Assembly: GCF_965278975.1 (NCBI RefSeq)
Contig: NZ_OZ257126.1
Coordinates: 2,666,001-2,730,000, forward strand
Source: Ferrovibrio sp965278975
GTDB taxonomy: Bacteria > Pseudomonadota > Alphaproteobacteria > Ferrovibrionales > Ferrovibrionaceae
DNA: 64,000 nucleotides
Direction: 5' to 3'
Shown here: positions 16,958 through 25,368 of the stretch, piece after piece
How positions within the stretch are numbered: position 1 is the stretch's first letter
Layout: each line of letters opens with the position of its first letter
The notes under the pieces: model-generated
What the model was told of the DNA's origin: nothing
The model's input: the letters and a program-made list of their open reading frames with translations, nothing else
The model's database searches: none
Position numbers and translations under genes: made by a program

Positions 16958-17935
16958 CTAGCCGCGCGCGATCAGCTCATACTGCTTCACCAGGGCTTCG
17001 GCCTGGCGGATAGAGGCAATGTCGATCAGCTTGCCATCCAGTGCCACGGCGCCAAGGCCATCGGCCTGTGCCTTGGCCATGGCTTCCAGGATGCGGCGTG
17101 CCTTGGCCACTTCCGCTTCCGGCGGGGTGTAGACTTCGTTGGCGAGCGGAATCTGGCTCGGATGGATCGCCCATTTGCCTTCGCAGCCCAGGATCGCGGC
17201 CCGGTTGGCCTGCGCCTTGTAGCCCTCGGCATCGGAGAAGTCGCCGAACGGGCCGTCGATCGGGCGGATGCCGTTGGCGCGCGCCGCCACCACCATGCGG
17301 GCAATGGCGTAATGCCACATGTCGCCCCAGAAATACTCGCGCGGCTTGTCGCCATCCTTGTCGGTCAGCACGCCGTAGAGCGGGTTCGGGCCGCCAATCG
17401 ACGTGGTGCGGGCGCGGGTGGAAGCAGCATAATCGGCCACGCCGAAATGCAGGCTTTCCAGACGCGGGCTGGCGGCAGCGATCTCGTTGATATTCTGCAT
17501 GCCCAGCGCGGTCTCGATGATCGCCTCGATGCCGATGCGGCGGGTGAAGCCCTTGGCGGCTTCGATCTGGGTCAGCAGCATGTCCACGGCATAGATATCA
17601 GCCGCGGTGCCCACTTTCGGCACCATGATCAGATGCAGCTTGTCGCCAGCCTGCTCCACCACATCCACCACGTCGCGGTACATGTAATGGGTATCCAGGC
17701 CGTTGATGCGCACGCTCAGGGTCTTGGTGCCCCAGTCGATGTCATGCAGCGCCTGCACAATATTCTTTCGCGCCTGCGGCTTGTCGTCCGGCGCCACCGC
17801 GTCCTCAAGATCCAGGAATACCACGTCGGCGGCTGATTTCGCTGCCTTTTCAAACAGTTTGACACTGGAGCCAGGCACCGCCAGCTCGCAACGGTTAAGC
17901 CTCGGCGTGGTCTGGGTTACGGTCTTGAAGCTCAT
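16958..17935 (-). CDS. mcl1: L-malyl-CoA / beta-methylmalyl-CoA lyase
   Basis: A 325-residue HpcH/HpaI-citrate lyase beta family enzyme. Visible motifs: ELAVPGSS near the start (CoA site), FLDLEDAVAPDDK with the Mg-binding acidic residues, SVRINGLDT, IEAIIETALGM with the metal-ligand Glu, and the C-terminal CEGKWAIHPSQIPLANEVYTP typical of malyl-CoA lyases. It cleaves malyl-CoA to acetyl-CoA and glyoxylate, and in relatives also condenses propionyl-CoA with glyoxylate. This serves the serine cycle, the ethylmalonyl-CoA pathway or the 3-hydroxypropionate cycle. No other gene of those pathways is in the window. GGGAGAG precedes the ATG. Confidence 0.9.
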   Translation of the reverse strand: MSFKTVTQTTPRLNRCELAVPGSSVKLFEKAAKSAADVVFLDLEDAVAPDDKPQARKNIVQALHDIDWGTKTLSVRINGLDTHYMYRDVVDVVEQAGDKLHLIMVPKVGTAADIYAVDMLLTQIEAAKGFTRRIGIEAIIETALGMQNINEIAAASPRLESLHFGVADYAASTRARTTSIGGPNPLYGVLTDKDGDKPREYFWGDMWHYAIARMVVAARANGIRPIDGPFGDFSDAEGYKAQANRAAILGCEGKWAIHPSQIPLANEVYTPPEAEVAKARRILEAMAKAQADGLGAVALDGKLIDIASIRQAEALVKQYELIARG

Positions 17936-18006
17936 GGTGGCTGTCTCTCCCTGCTGGTCTGCTGCAACTGCTAACTAACCGGCAAGGGCTTGGCAAGAGC
18001 TATCCG

Positions 18007-18933
18007 CTAGCTGCCGTGGCGCCCTTTCGCCAGCGGGTGATGCGCCTGCACCAGGGCCTGTTTCCGTGCTTCCAGCACATGGGTGTAAATCTGCGTGGTG
18101 CTGATATCGGCGTGGCCAAGCATCTTCTGCACCGCGCGCAGATCGGCGCCATGGGCCAGCAGGTGGCTGGCAAAGGCATGGCGCAGCACATGCGGCGATA
18201 CTTTTGCCACAGCGATACCGGCGGCGGCGGCCAGTTCCTTCAGCAACTGCCCGAGGCGCTGCCGCGTCAGATGGCCGCTTTCGCCGCGTGAGGGAAACAG
18301 CCAGGGCGACATCTGCTTCGGCGCCAGGAATTCGCCGCGCCAATCCTGCACATACTCGCGGATGGCGGCGCGCGCCACGTCGCTCAACGGCACCAGGCGC
18401 TCCTTGTTGCCCTTGCCGCGTATCAGCAGGAAACGCTGGTCGTCGCCAAAGGGCGGGAAGCGCAGGCCAACCAGTTCGCTCACCCGCAGCCCGGTGGCGT
18501 AGAGGATTTCCAGCAAGGCCGTGAGGCGCGCATTTTCCGCCGGATCCTCGCGCAGATGCCGTGCCTGGGCCAGCAACAGTTCCACTTCCGCTTCGCTCAG
18601 GATTTTCGGCAGCGGCCGGCCGCGCTTCGGCGCATCGAGCAAGGCGGAAGGATCGTCGTCGCGGACGCCTTCGGACGCCATGAATTTGAAGAATTGCCGC
18701 AGCGCCGAAAGCCGGCGGGCGGCTGTCGCCGGCTTCAATCCGGCATCGCTCAGGGATTGCGTGTAGTCGCGCAATATCTCGATGCCCACACTCTGCGGCA
18801 CAGCCTCCCGTGTGGTCAGGAAACCGGCGAAATCGGCAAGATCGTTGGCATAGGCCTCAAGCGTGTTTTTCGCCAGGCCGCGCTCGGCCCCCAGCATTTC
18901 GATAAAGGCCTCGATATGGCGCTGGGCGCGCAT
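18007..18933 (-). CDS. xerD: Site-specific tyrosine recombinase XerD
   Basis: A 308-residue recombinase with the SAM-like N-terminal DNA-binding domain (about 5-95) and a complete catalytic set: R150 (ATGLRVSEL), Lys in GKGNKERL (about 174-177), H248 and R251 (HVLRHAFASHLL), H274 (LGHADISTT) and nucleophile Y283 (IYTH). With XerC it resolves chromosome dimers at dif under FtsK control. Chromosomal context (downstream of aroK, aroB and the exported 613-residue protein gene, conserved in alphaproteobacteria) supports the house-keeping XerD rather than an element integrase. It starts 15 bases after the upstream gene ends. Confidence 0.93.
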   Translation of the reverse strand: MRAQRHIEAFIEMLGAERGLAKNTLEAYANDLADFAGFLTTREAVPQSVGIEILRDYTQSLSDAGLKPATAARRLSALRQFFKFMASEGVRDDDPSALLDAPKRGRPLPKILSEAEVELLLAQARHLREDPAENARLTALLEILYATGLRVSELVGLRFPPFGDDQRFLLIRGKGNKERLVPLSDVARAAIREYVQDWRGEFLAPKQMSPWLFPSRGESGHLTRQRLGQLLKELAAAAGIAVAKVSPHVLRHAFASHLLAHGADLRAVQKMLGHADISTTQIYTHVLEARKQALVQAHHPLAKGRHGS

Positions 18934-18948
18934 CCTGGGTGAGGCGTC

Positions 18949-20790
18949 TCAGAGGCCGCGCAGCAGCGCCGCTTCCAGCGCCAGCGCGCGCACTTCCGTG
19001 TCGAGCTTCAGCCGCTTCAATGCGCCGAATGCGGTCGCCAGCGTGGCCGGATCATCCTTGGCGAGATTGTCGCCCAGCAGGATCAGTGCCAGCGCAACGG
19101 TCTCGGCCCTGGCATTGGCTTCCGAGGCGCGCAGCAGGTTGCGCCAATAAGCCACCGGCGGATTACTGCTGCTGGTTTCCAGGCCCGGCTGGATCAGCAT
19201 CTGCCAGGTTTCCGCCGGCACCGGCACGCCGCCGGCTTCGGCCAGGATCAGCACCATCGCCTGCAAGGCTGCCTTGCGCTGCGGCGGCAGGGCTTTCAGC
19301 GTCTCGCTCCAGCCCTGGAACTGCGCTTCCGGCCAGGCGGCCGGCGGCTCCACCAGCACCAGCAAGGGCCAGGTCTGTGCCGCGATGGCTGCCAGGGCCG
19401 GGTCGGTCTGGCTCATCAGGCTGTTGCGCCACAGCCGTGCCGTGCCGGTCTCGCCGGCGGCCAGCGCCAGGCGGATCACCGCTGGGGCGGCGGAGAGGCT
19501 TTCCGGCTCGGCCGGCAGGTCGCGCAAAGTGTCGCGCAGCACGGCGGCGGTCATGAACAAGGTGCCGCGCGCCGCAGCAAGGTCGTAGACGCGCTTCAAG
19601 GCTTCGGCGCGCTGCGGGCCGGGTGCGTTGAGTTGCCGCGCCTGCTGGAACAGGAAGGCGGCGGCCCGCGCGCCTTTCAGCTTGCCGGCCAGAATATCGG
19701 CGCGCTGTGCCTCGGTGATTTCAAGTTGCGCATAGGCACTGGCCAGCCGCTGCGGCGGGATGGCACCCAGCGCCACGGCCTGGCCCAGCGCGTTAAGCCG
19801 CATCTCGGGATCCAGGTCGGGTAGGTCGGCAATCGCTGCCAGCGTGCCGGCCGGCGCGATTTCGATGGAACCCGGCGGCAGCGGCCGCTTGGTTTCGCGC
19901 AGCATCGCCACGATCAGCGGATCGACATGGGCCAGCTTTTCGACCTTCACGCGGTTGTCGCCGCCCATGATCGCCGCCAGCGCCTGGAAGGCGGTATCTT
20001 CGCCGCCCTGGTCGCGCCACAGGCTCAGCGCCAGTTCGCCGCTGGCGGCCTCGCCATTCTTGAAGCGGCAGAACACCGCCACGCGCAGCCAGGCGGCCTC
20101 CGACGGTTCTTCGGCCAGCGCCCGAGCGCCAAGCGGGCAGGCAGTAGCGAAATCATGCTTCTGCAAAGCCAGATTGATCGGCAGTTGCGTGAAGACGCGG
20201 TCGCGCAGGGCCTGCGGCTTCGGCGTGCCCAGATCGGCGGCTTCCGAACTCAGGCCCAGGCGGTAGAGCTGGCGCACGCGCAGGCCGAGCAGGCTCTGTT
20301 CCCCGTTGCCCAGGATACCACCACTCTGGCCGGCCGGGGCTTCCGCCGTTGTGAGCAGCAGGCGGCGCTGCAATTGCCGCAGGGCAGGCGAGGCGATTGG
20401 CGCCGGCAGCAGGCTGATCACGCGTTCTGCCTGGGTGCGGCTGGTGCCGGCCCACATCTTGATGCCGAGGCCGCCATTGTCGTCGCCAAGCATGCCGACG
20501 CTGGAGGGATCCGGCGCGTTAAGGGTTTCCACCGCAACCACGCCGGTCTTGGGGGCTGTGGCTCCTGCTGGCGGGTTGCCGGCAGGCGGTACATTTGTCT
20601 GCTGAACAGGGGCCTGCTGGGCTGCCGGCTGTTCCTGTTTCTGCTCGTCCTGCGGCTGGCTTTGTGCCGGTGCCGTAGGGGCTGGGGCCGTGGGCGTGAG
20701 CCGCACCGGTTGTGCCAGGGCGATACCGGCTACGCCGAGAAACAGCGGAAGGCCGAGGAGCGGGATGCTGAGAGCGGCCAGCCGGCGCAT
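18949..20790 (-). CDS. Exported alpha-helical protein of unknown function
   Basis: A 613-residue protein with a signal peptide (hydrophobic 5-25, AxA-like cleavage near ALAQ), then a Pro/Gln/Ala-rich linker (about 28-75), then a long Ala/Leu-rich helical body that resembles a TPR-like superhelix without a clean consensus. No catalytic motif. Proteins of this kind sit between xerD and aroK in related alphaproteobacteria and are annotated only as hypothetical. Its ATG lies 2 bases after the stop of a 46-codon membrane peptide gene, so the two are translationally coupled. A role in the periplasm, perhaps as scaffold, is inferred from the fold only. Confidence 0.8.
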   Translation of the reverse strand: MRRLAALSIPLLGLPLFLGVAGIALAQPVRLTPTAPAPTAPAQSQPQDEQKQEQPAAQQAPVQQTNVPPAGNPPAGATAPKTGVVAVETLNAPDPSSVGMLGDDNGGLGIKMWAGTSRTQAERVISLLPAPIASPALRQLQRRLLLTTAEAPAGQSGGILGNGEQSLLGLRVRQLYRLGLSSEAADLGTPKPQALRDRVFTQLPINLALQKHDFATACPLGARALAEEPSEAAWLRVAVFCRFKNGEAASGELALSLWRDQGGEDTAFQALAAIMGGDNRVKVEKLAHVDPLIVAMLRETKRPLPPGSIEIAPAGTLAAIADLPDLDPEMRLNALGQAVALGAIPPQRLASAYAQLEITEAQRADILAGKLKGARAAAFLFQQARQLNAPGPQRAEALKRVYDLAAARGTLFMTAAVLRDTLRDLPAEPESLSAAPAVIRLALAAGETGTARLWRNSLMSQTDPALAAIAAQTWPLLVLVEPPAAWPEAQFQGWSETLKALPPQRKAALQAMVLILAEAGGVPVPAETWQMLIQPGLETSSSNPPVAYWRNLLRASEANARAETVALALILLGDNLAKDDPATLATAFGALKRLKLDTEVRALALEAALLRGL

Positions 20791-20792
20791 GA

Positions 20793-20933
20793 TTATTTAC
20801 CTAGCCTGTCGTTGGGGATCACCTTCTCCACCTTGGATTTCGGTGCCGGTATGTCCCATGTGGCGAGGAAAATGCCGCCACCCACCACCAGCAGCACCAG
20901 AAGGATAAAGAAAATCGACAACAGGCGGCTCAT
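20793..20933 (-). CDS. 46-residue single-pass membrane protein
   Basis: A short gene, ATG at 20933 and TAA at 20793-20795. The product has a basic N-terminus (MSRLL), one membrane helix (about residues 5-25, ending GGGIFLATW) and a charged tail DIPAPKSKVEKVIPNDR. The tail with IPAP and EKVIP looks conserved in similar small alphaproteobacterial proteins as I recall them. It precedes the exported 613-residue protein by 2 bases and is opposite in strand to aroK. Membrane topology would put the tail in the periplasm, where the partner protein is exported. Function unknown. Confidence 0.75.
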   Translation of the reverse strand: MSRLLSIFFILLVLLVVGGGIFLATWDIPAPKSKVEKVIPNDRLGK

Positions 20934-21077
20934 GAAATCCTCGGATTGCGTCCACAGACAGGGCCAGCCGCGTTTGAAATGCCGGCTGGTTACAGTATTC
21001 TACATTCTACCGGCCCGGCCGGGGTACCGCAATTGGGGCGCCGCATCTGGCTGGCCTCTTTGTCGCTACCAGCCGCC

Positions 21078-21680
21078 ATGCCGGTCCGGCGGGGCCGGCG
21101 TAAACCAGAGGGTGTTGTGCAACCGATTGATTCCGTACCGCTGAAGAGTCTAGTCCTGGTCGGCTTGATGGGGGCGGGGAAGAGTTCGGTCGGCAAGCGT
21201 CTGGCATCCCGCCTGAACCTGCCTTTCTTCGATGCCGATACCGAAATCGAGAAAGCCGCCGGCGCCAGCATCCCGGATATTTTCGCCGAACATGGCGAGC
21301 CGGCCTTCCGCGATGGCGAGCGCCGCGTTATCGCCCGGCTGCTGGAGCAGTCGCCCATCGTGCTGGCCACCGGCGGCGGTGCCTTCATGAACACCGAGAC
21401 CCGTGCCCGCATCAAGGAGCGTGGTCTGTCGATCTGGCTCAAGGCGGAACTCGATGTGCTGGTGAAGCGCTGCTCGCGGCGCGGCAATCGGCCTTTGCTG
21501 GCCGGCGGCGATATGCGCAGCGTGCTGTCGCGGCTGATGGATGAACGCTATCCGGTCTATGCCGATGCCGATATCACCGTACTCACCGGCGATGGCCCGC
21601 ATGAAGGCGTGGTCGAACGCATCATCGCCACCCTGCCACCCGGCTATGCCAAGCCGGTGGCCGAGACCGCCGGAGATTAA
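21078..21680 (+). CDS. aroK: Shikimate kinase
   Basis: A 200-residue kinase from the ATG at 21078; an in-frame upstream extension to 20946 has no family similarity. It phosphorylates shikimate at the 3-hydroxyl with ATP in aromatic amino acid synthesis. Walker A is GLMGAGKS (29-36); the shikimate-binding DADTEIE and the GGGAF motif follow, then the lid with R-x-x-NRPLL. The 20-residue N-terminal tail is somewhat longer than in E. coli AroK. aroB starts 7 bases after the stop, the usual bacterial aroKB arrangement. Confidence 0.95.
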   Translation: MPVRRGRRKPEGVVQPIDSVPLKSLVLVGLMGAGKSSVGKRLASRLNLPFFDADTEIEKAAGASIPDIFAEHGEPAFRDGERRVIARLLEQSPIVLATGGGAFMNTETRARIKERGLSIWLKAELDVLVKRCSRRGNRPLLAGGDMRSVLSRLMDERYPVYADADITVLTGDGPHEGVVERIIATLPPGYAKPVAETAGD

Positions 21681-21687
21681 TCGCGCC

Positions 21688-22827
21688 ATGGCCACTTCTC
21701 ACCGTATCCGTGTCGAACTCGGCCAGCGTGGCTACGACATCCATGTTGGCGCCGGCTTGGTCAGCCGTGCCGGCGATTTGATCAAGCCGATCCTGCGCCG
21801 GCCCTTCACCGTGATCGTCACTGACGAAAATGTCGCGCCGCATCGCCTGGCGCCGTTGCAGGCCGCATTGGACGCTGCCGGCATCCAGCACAAATCCGTG
21901 ATCCTGCCGCCGGGCGAGGGGCAGAAGAGCTTTGCCGGCCTGGAACGGGTCTGCGATGCCCTGCTCGGCCACAAAGTCGAGCGCCGCGACCATGTGATTG
22001 CTCTTGGCGGCGGCGTGATCGGCGATCTGGTCGGCTTTGCCTGTTCGATCCTGCGCCGGGGCGTCGATTTCATCCAGATTCCCACCACATTGCTGTCGCA
22101 GGTCGATAGCAGTGTCGGTGGCAAGACCGCGATCAACGCGCCCCAGGGCAAGAACCTGATCGGCGCCTTCCACCAGCCGCGCCTAGTGCTGGCCGATATC
22201 GATGCGCTGGATACGCTGCCGATCCGCGAACTCCGGGCCGGCTATGCCGAGGTGGTGAAATACGGCCTGCTTGGCGATGTCGATTTCTTCTCCTGGCTGG
22301 AAGCCAATGGTGCTGCCCTGCTGGCTGGTGACAAGCAACTGCGCGCCGAGGCGGTAGCGCGCTGCTGCGCCCACAAGGCGCGTATCGTTGCTGCCGACGA
22401 GCGCGAGGAGGGCGAGCGCGCGCTGTTGAATCTCGGCCATACTTTCGGCCATGCGCTGGAGGCGGAGACCGGCTATTCCGCGCGTCTGCTGCATGGCGAA
22501 GGCGTGGCGGTCGGCATGGCGCTGGCGTTCCAGCTTTCCGGCCGGCTCGGACTCTGCGATCCGGCGCTGGCGCTGCGGGTGCAGCGGCACCTTGATCTGA
22601 GCGGCCTGCCGGCACGGCTTTCGTCCGTGAACGGCGCCCGCGATTTCAGCGTCGATGTGCTGCTGCATCACATGCAGCAGGATAAGAAAGTGCAGGATGG
22701 CAAGCTGGTCTTCATCCTGGCGGAAGCCATCGGCCGCGCGGTGCAGCGCAACGATGTTGCATCGGCGACGGTCAGCGCGCTGCTGGCTGACGAACTGGCG
22801 CCGGCGAGGCAAGCAGCCGGCGCATGA
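21688..22827 (+). CDS. aroB: 3-dehydroquinate synthase
   Basis: A 379-residue NAD- and metal-dependent enzyme that converts DAHP to 3-dehydroquinate, the second shikimate-pathway step. The NAD site GGGVIGDLVGFACS, the substrate region PTTLLSQVDSSVGGKTAIN, and metal ligands Glu in GYAEVVKYG and His in NLGHTFGHALE and LLHGEGVAVGM are all present. Start chosen at the ATG at 21688, directly downstream of aroK. The stop overlaps the start of the CBS-domain gene by 4 bases, so at least three genes are coupled. Confidence 0.96.
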   Translation: MATSHRIRVELGQRGYDIHVGAGLVSRAGDLIKPILRRPFTVIVTDENVAPHRLAPLQAALDAAGIQHKSVILPPGEGQKSFAGLERVCDALLGHKVERRDHVIALGGGVIGDLVGFACSILRRGVDFIQIPTTLLSQVDSSVGGKTAINAPQGKNLIGAFHQPRLVLADIDALDTLPIRELRAGYAEVVKYGLLGDVDFFSWLEANGAALLAGDKQLRAEAVARCCAHKARIVAADEREEGERALLNLGHTFGHALEAETGYSARLLHGEGVAVGMALAFQLSGRLGLCDPALALRVQRHLDLSGLPARLSSVNGARDFSVDVLLHHMQQDKKVQDGKLVFILAEAIGRAVQRNDVASATVSALLADELAPARQAAGA

Positions 22828-23687
22828 GGGCGCGGCTGCTCCGTCTGGCACGTCTGCTGCGCTGGCTGCGCCCGCGCAAACGCGGCGACAGGCCGGCGCC
22901 GCCCGAACCGCCCACCGCCACCGACATGCTGCGCAGCCAGCTCGAGCGGCACGCCGCCCAGGGCAGCCTGGTGAAGCTCGAGCGCGATATGCTCGGCTCG
23001 ATCCTCGATCTCGATGAGGTGCCGGTCGGCGATGTGATGGTGCATCGGCGCAAGATGGAAATGCTGGATGCCGATCTACCGCCGGCTGAAATCGTGGCGC
23101 AGGTGATGGATTCGAGCCATACCCGCGTTCCCGTGTGGCAGGGCGAGCCGGAGAATGTCATCGGCGTGCTGCATGCCAAGACGCTGCTGCGCGAATTGCA
23201 CGCGCTGCATTTCGAGATCGCGGAACTGGAGCTCAAGCCGCTGCTGCAACCGCCATGGTTCGTGCCGGAAACCACCACCCTGCGCGAGCAGCTCAATGCC
23301 TTCCGCCAGCGCCGCGCCCATTTCGCCCTGGTGGTGGATGAATACGGTGCCATCCTCGGCCTCGTCACCCTGGAAGACATCCTGGAGGAAATCGTCGGCG
23401 ACATCCGCGACGAGCATGACCGGCCTAAGCGCGTCTATCGCCGCCAGACTGACGGCTCCGTGCTGGTCGATGGCACGGCGACGATCCGCCAGCTCAACCG
23501 GCAATTCGACTGGCATCTGCCTGATGACCATGCCACCACCATCGCCGGCCTAGTGCTGCATGAGGCGCAGGCAATCCCGGAAGCCGGGCAGGTTTTCGTG
23601 TTCCACGATTTCCGCTTCGAGGTGCTGCGCCGCCAGCGCAACCAGATCACGGTGCTGAAACTCGCGCCGCTGCGCTCCGAGGACTAG
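22824..23687 (+). CDS. CBS-pair / CorC_HlyC domain protein without a membrane domain
   Basis: A 287-residue protein: a basic N-terminus (about 1-30), a segment LVKLERDMLGSILDLDEVPVGDVMVHRR, two CBS domains (about 60-185) with FALVVDEYGAILGLVTLEDILEEIVGDI, and a C-terminal CorC_HlyC domain (about 205-285). The DMLGSILDL...VGDVMVHR segment is the type normally found directly after the DUF21/CNNM membrane domain in the longer proteins beside aroB in related species. Here that domain is absent and the gene overlaps aroB by ATGA. The product resembles E. coli CorC/YbeX in length. Roles proposed for the family are magnesium/cobalt efflux control or ribosome-related; undecided here. Confidence 0.82.
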   Translation: MRARLLRLARLLRWLRPRKRGDRPAPPEPPTATDMLRSQLERHAAQGSLVKLERDMLGSILDLDEVPVGDVMVHRRKMEMLDADLPPAEIVAQVMDSSHTRVPVWQGEPENVIGVLHAKTLLRELHALHFEIAELELKPLLQPPWFVPETTTLREQLNAFRQRRAHFALVVDEYGAILGLVTLEDILEEIVGDIRDEHDRPKRVYRRQTDGSVLVDGTATIRQLNRQFDWHLPDDHATTIAGLVLHEAQAIPEAGQVFVFHDFRFEVLRRQRNQITVLKLAPLRSED

Positions 23688-23694
23688 ATACCTG

Positions 23695-24579
23695 ATGGCG
23701 ATGCTGGCCGATATTTTCGCCGTGATCGCGCCGATCTTCGTGCTGGCCGGCCTTGGCTTCATCTGGGCCAAGCGCGATCTGCCGTTTCCGATGGATGCCA
23801 TCGGCCAGCTCGCCACCCATATCGGCACGCCCTGCCTGGTGATCGCGACCTTGCTGAAGGCCGAGCTGCCGCAATCGGAATTGAGCTGGATGGCGCTGGC
23901 AGCGGTGACGGCAACCACCTGCTTCATCATCATCGGCTTCATTGCGCTGCGCCTGCTCGGGCTGTCCTGGCGCAGCTATCTGGCGCCGATGGCGTTTCCC
24001 AACAGTGGCAATGCCGGCCTGTCGCTCTGCCTGTTCGCCTTCGGCCCGCCCGGCCTGGCGCTGGGCCTGGTCTGCTTCGCGCTGAATTCGTTCTGCAATT
24101 TCTCCATCGGCCAGGCACTCTACGCCGGGCGCGGCAACTGGGTTGGCCTGCTGCGCGCCCCGGTGATCTATGCCGTGCCGCTTGGCGTGCTTGGCAACCA
24201 GCTGCATGTCGACTTGCCGCTGTTCCTGATGCGCAGCCTGGAAACCGCTGGCGCCATCACCATCCCGCTGATGCTGCTGACCCTGGGTGTCTCGCTCGCC
24301 AGTCTCAAGGTGCAGGATCTGCGCAATGCGCTCACCCTCACGGCCTTGCGCCTGGGCATGGGTTTCGCTGTCGGCATGGTGTTGACCTGGGCTTTCGGCA
24401 TGACCGGCGTGGCGCGCGGCGTGCTGATCATCCAATGCGCTATGCCGGTGGCGGTGATCAATGTGATCTTCGCGGTGCGCTATGCCCGCGATGCCACCGC
24501 CGTGGCCGGTCTGGTGGTGGTCTCCACCCTGGTCTCGTTCGCCACCCTGCCGCTGCTGCTGCTGATCGCCCTGGAGTAA
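23695..24579 (+). CDS. AEC-family transporter (auxin-efflux-carrier type)
   Basis: A 294-residue inner-membrane permease with about ten hydrophobic segments in two inverted halves. Landmarks are GTPCLVIATLLK in the first half, FPNSGNAGLSLCLFAFG, and QCAMPVAVINVIFAVRYARD in the second half, the broken-helix motifs of the family. Members export or import small organic acids such as malate; the substrate cannot be read. It starts 7 bases after the CBS gene and likely ends the aroK operon. Its last 100 bases are overlapped on the other strand by the ribbon-helix-helix gene. Confidence 0.87.
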   Translation: MAMLADIFAVIAPIFVLAGLGFIWAKRDLPFPMDAIGQLATHIGTPCLVIATLLKAELPQSELSWMALAAVTATTCFIIIGFIALRLLGLSWRSYLAPMAFPNSGNAGLSLCLFAFGPPGLALGLVCFALNSFCNFSIGQALYAGRGNWVGLLRAPVIYAVPLGVLGNQLHVDLPLFLMRSLETAGAITIPLMLLTLGVSLASLKVQDLRNALTLTALRLGMGFAVGMVLTWAFGMTGVARGVLIIQCAMPVAVINVIFAVRYARDATAVAGLVVVSTLVSFATLPLLLLIALE

Positions 24580-24890
24580 TGGCTGGGATAGCTGCCGAAG
24601 CCGGCGGCATTCATGCAATAGGCCAGGATGGCGCAGCGCAGCCGTGAGGTCAGGGTATTCTCGCGCCGCCCCGGATCGGCCTGCACCCGGTTGGCGAAGC
24701 CGTGACGGTCGAGTCCCTCCAGCAGGCAGATCTGTTCCAGTGCCTGCCACTCCACCCGCTCGAGCCGCACGCTGGTTCGCATCAGCCCGAGTCGGATATT
24801 CCGGGTCACCAGGCTGGGGCGTACCGGGGCGGAGGGCACCGCCTGGGCGGCAGTTTCGGTTGTGTTTGGAGAGGTTTTAATCCCGTTCAT
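24480..24890 (-). CDS. RHH_4-type ribbon-helix-helix domain protein
   Basis: The core (TRNIRLGLMRTSVRLERVEWQALEQICLLEGLD through RLRCAILAYCMNAAG) follows the RHH_4 pattern of alphaproteobacterial ribbon-helix-helix proteins: a beta strand with SVRLE, helix A with W-x-x-LE and helix B with SRLRC. Start taken at the Met about 24890; a TTG at 24926 adds 12 residues and neither has a good Shine-Dalgarno. The C-terminal 33 residues are Ser/Arg/Thr-rich and read through DNA that also encodes the end of the AEC transporter. The overlap of about 100 bases is unusual, and the real protein could have lost its original stop. Probably DNA-binding; target unknown. Confidence 0.75.
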   Translation of the reverse strand: MNGIKTSPNTTETAAQAVPSAPVRPSLVTRNIRLGLMRTSVRLERVEWQALEQICLLEGLDRHGFANRVQADPGRRENTLTSRLRCAILAYCMNAAGFGSYPSHYSRAISSSSGRVANETRVETTTRPATAVASRA

Positions 24891-24996
24891 ACATATACAT
24901 TTAATATAGGTAAGTGTGTTATGCAAACAAAAAGTTGTCCACTATGATGAAAATCCCCCTATGGGCGCAATTCGCAACCCTAAAGATTTGTTCTGA

Positions 24997-25284
24997 TTAG
25001 GCTTTCGCCGCTTCTTCGGGTGTCAGGGCGGTCAGTGCCAGGGCATGCACGCCATCGGCGAGCTCGGCCGCCAGCAGCTTGTAGATCAGCCGCTGCCGCG
25101 CCACCCGGTTCTGGCCTTGGAAGGCTGCCGAGACCACCCGCAGCTCAAAATGGGTTTCCTCGGGCTTCAGGCCCTTCATGCCGGCATGGCCGGCATGGCG
25201 GCTCGACTGGTCGTCGATCTCCAGCGCCAGCGGTACCAGTGCTTCGGTCAGTTTCTGTCGGATACGGTCCTGGATCATGCCCAT
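24997..25284 (-). CDS. bolA: BolA-family protein
   Basis: A 95-residue protein of the BolA fold: N-terminal helix IQDRIRQKLTEAL, the loop with DDQSSRHAGHAG (His residues that bind Fe-S with monothiol glutaredoxin), the strand THFELRVVSAAFQGQNRVARQRLIYKLLA and a C-terminal helix ending in HALALTALTPEEA. BolA proteins act with Grx4-type glutaredoxins in iron-sulfur trafficking and in stress gene control. Its position just upstream of and divergent from the J-domain gene and cobS-cobT is a conserved alphaproteobacterial arrangement. Confidence 0.93.
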   Translation of the reverse strand: MGMIQDRIRQKLTEALVPLALEIDDQSSRHAGHAGMKGLKPEETHFELRVVSAAFQGQNRVARQRLIYKLLAAELADGVHALALTALTPEEAAKA

Positions 25285-25368
25285 GCGACCCGCTTAAGTG
25301 GCGTGCGGCGCCCTGTCAAGCGCGGCTTCGCCTTGCCTTGCACCCGGGGGCTCCCATACTCTTGCGCC

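Noticed and set aside
18007..18933. XerD-like recombinase as the integrase of one of the insertions
   Set aside because: Its full house-keeping XerD signature and conserved chromosomal neighbourhood argue for the dif recombinase; it is 4.6 kb away from the nearest insert.
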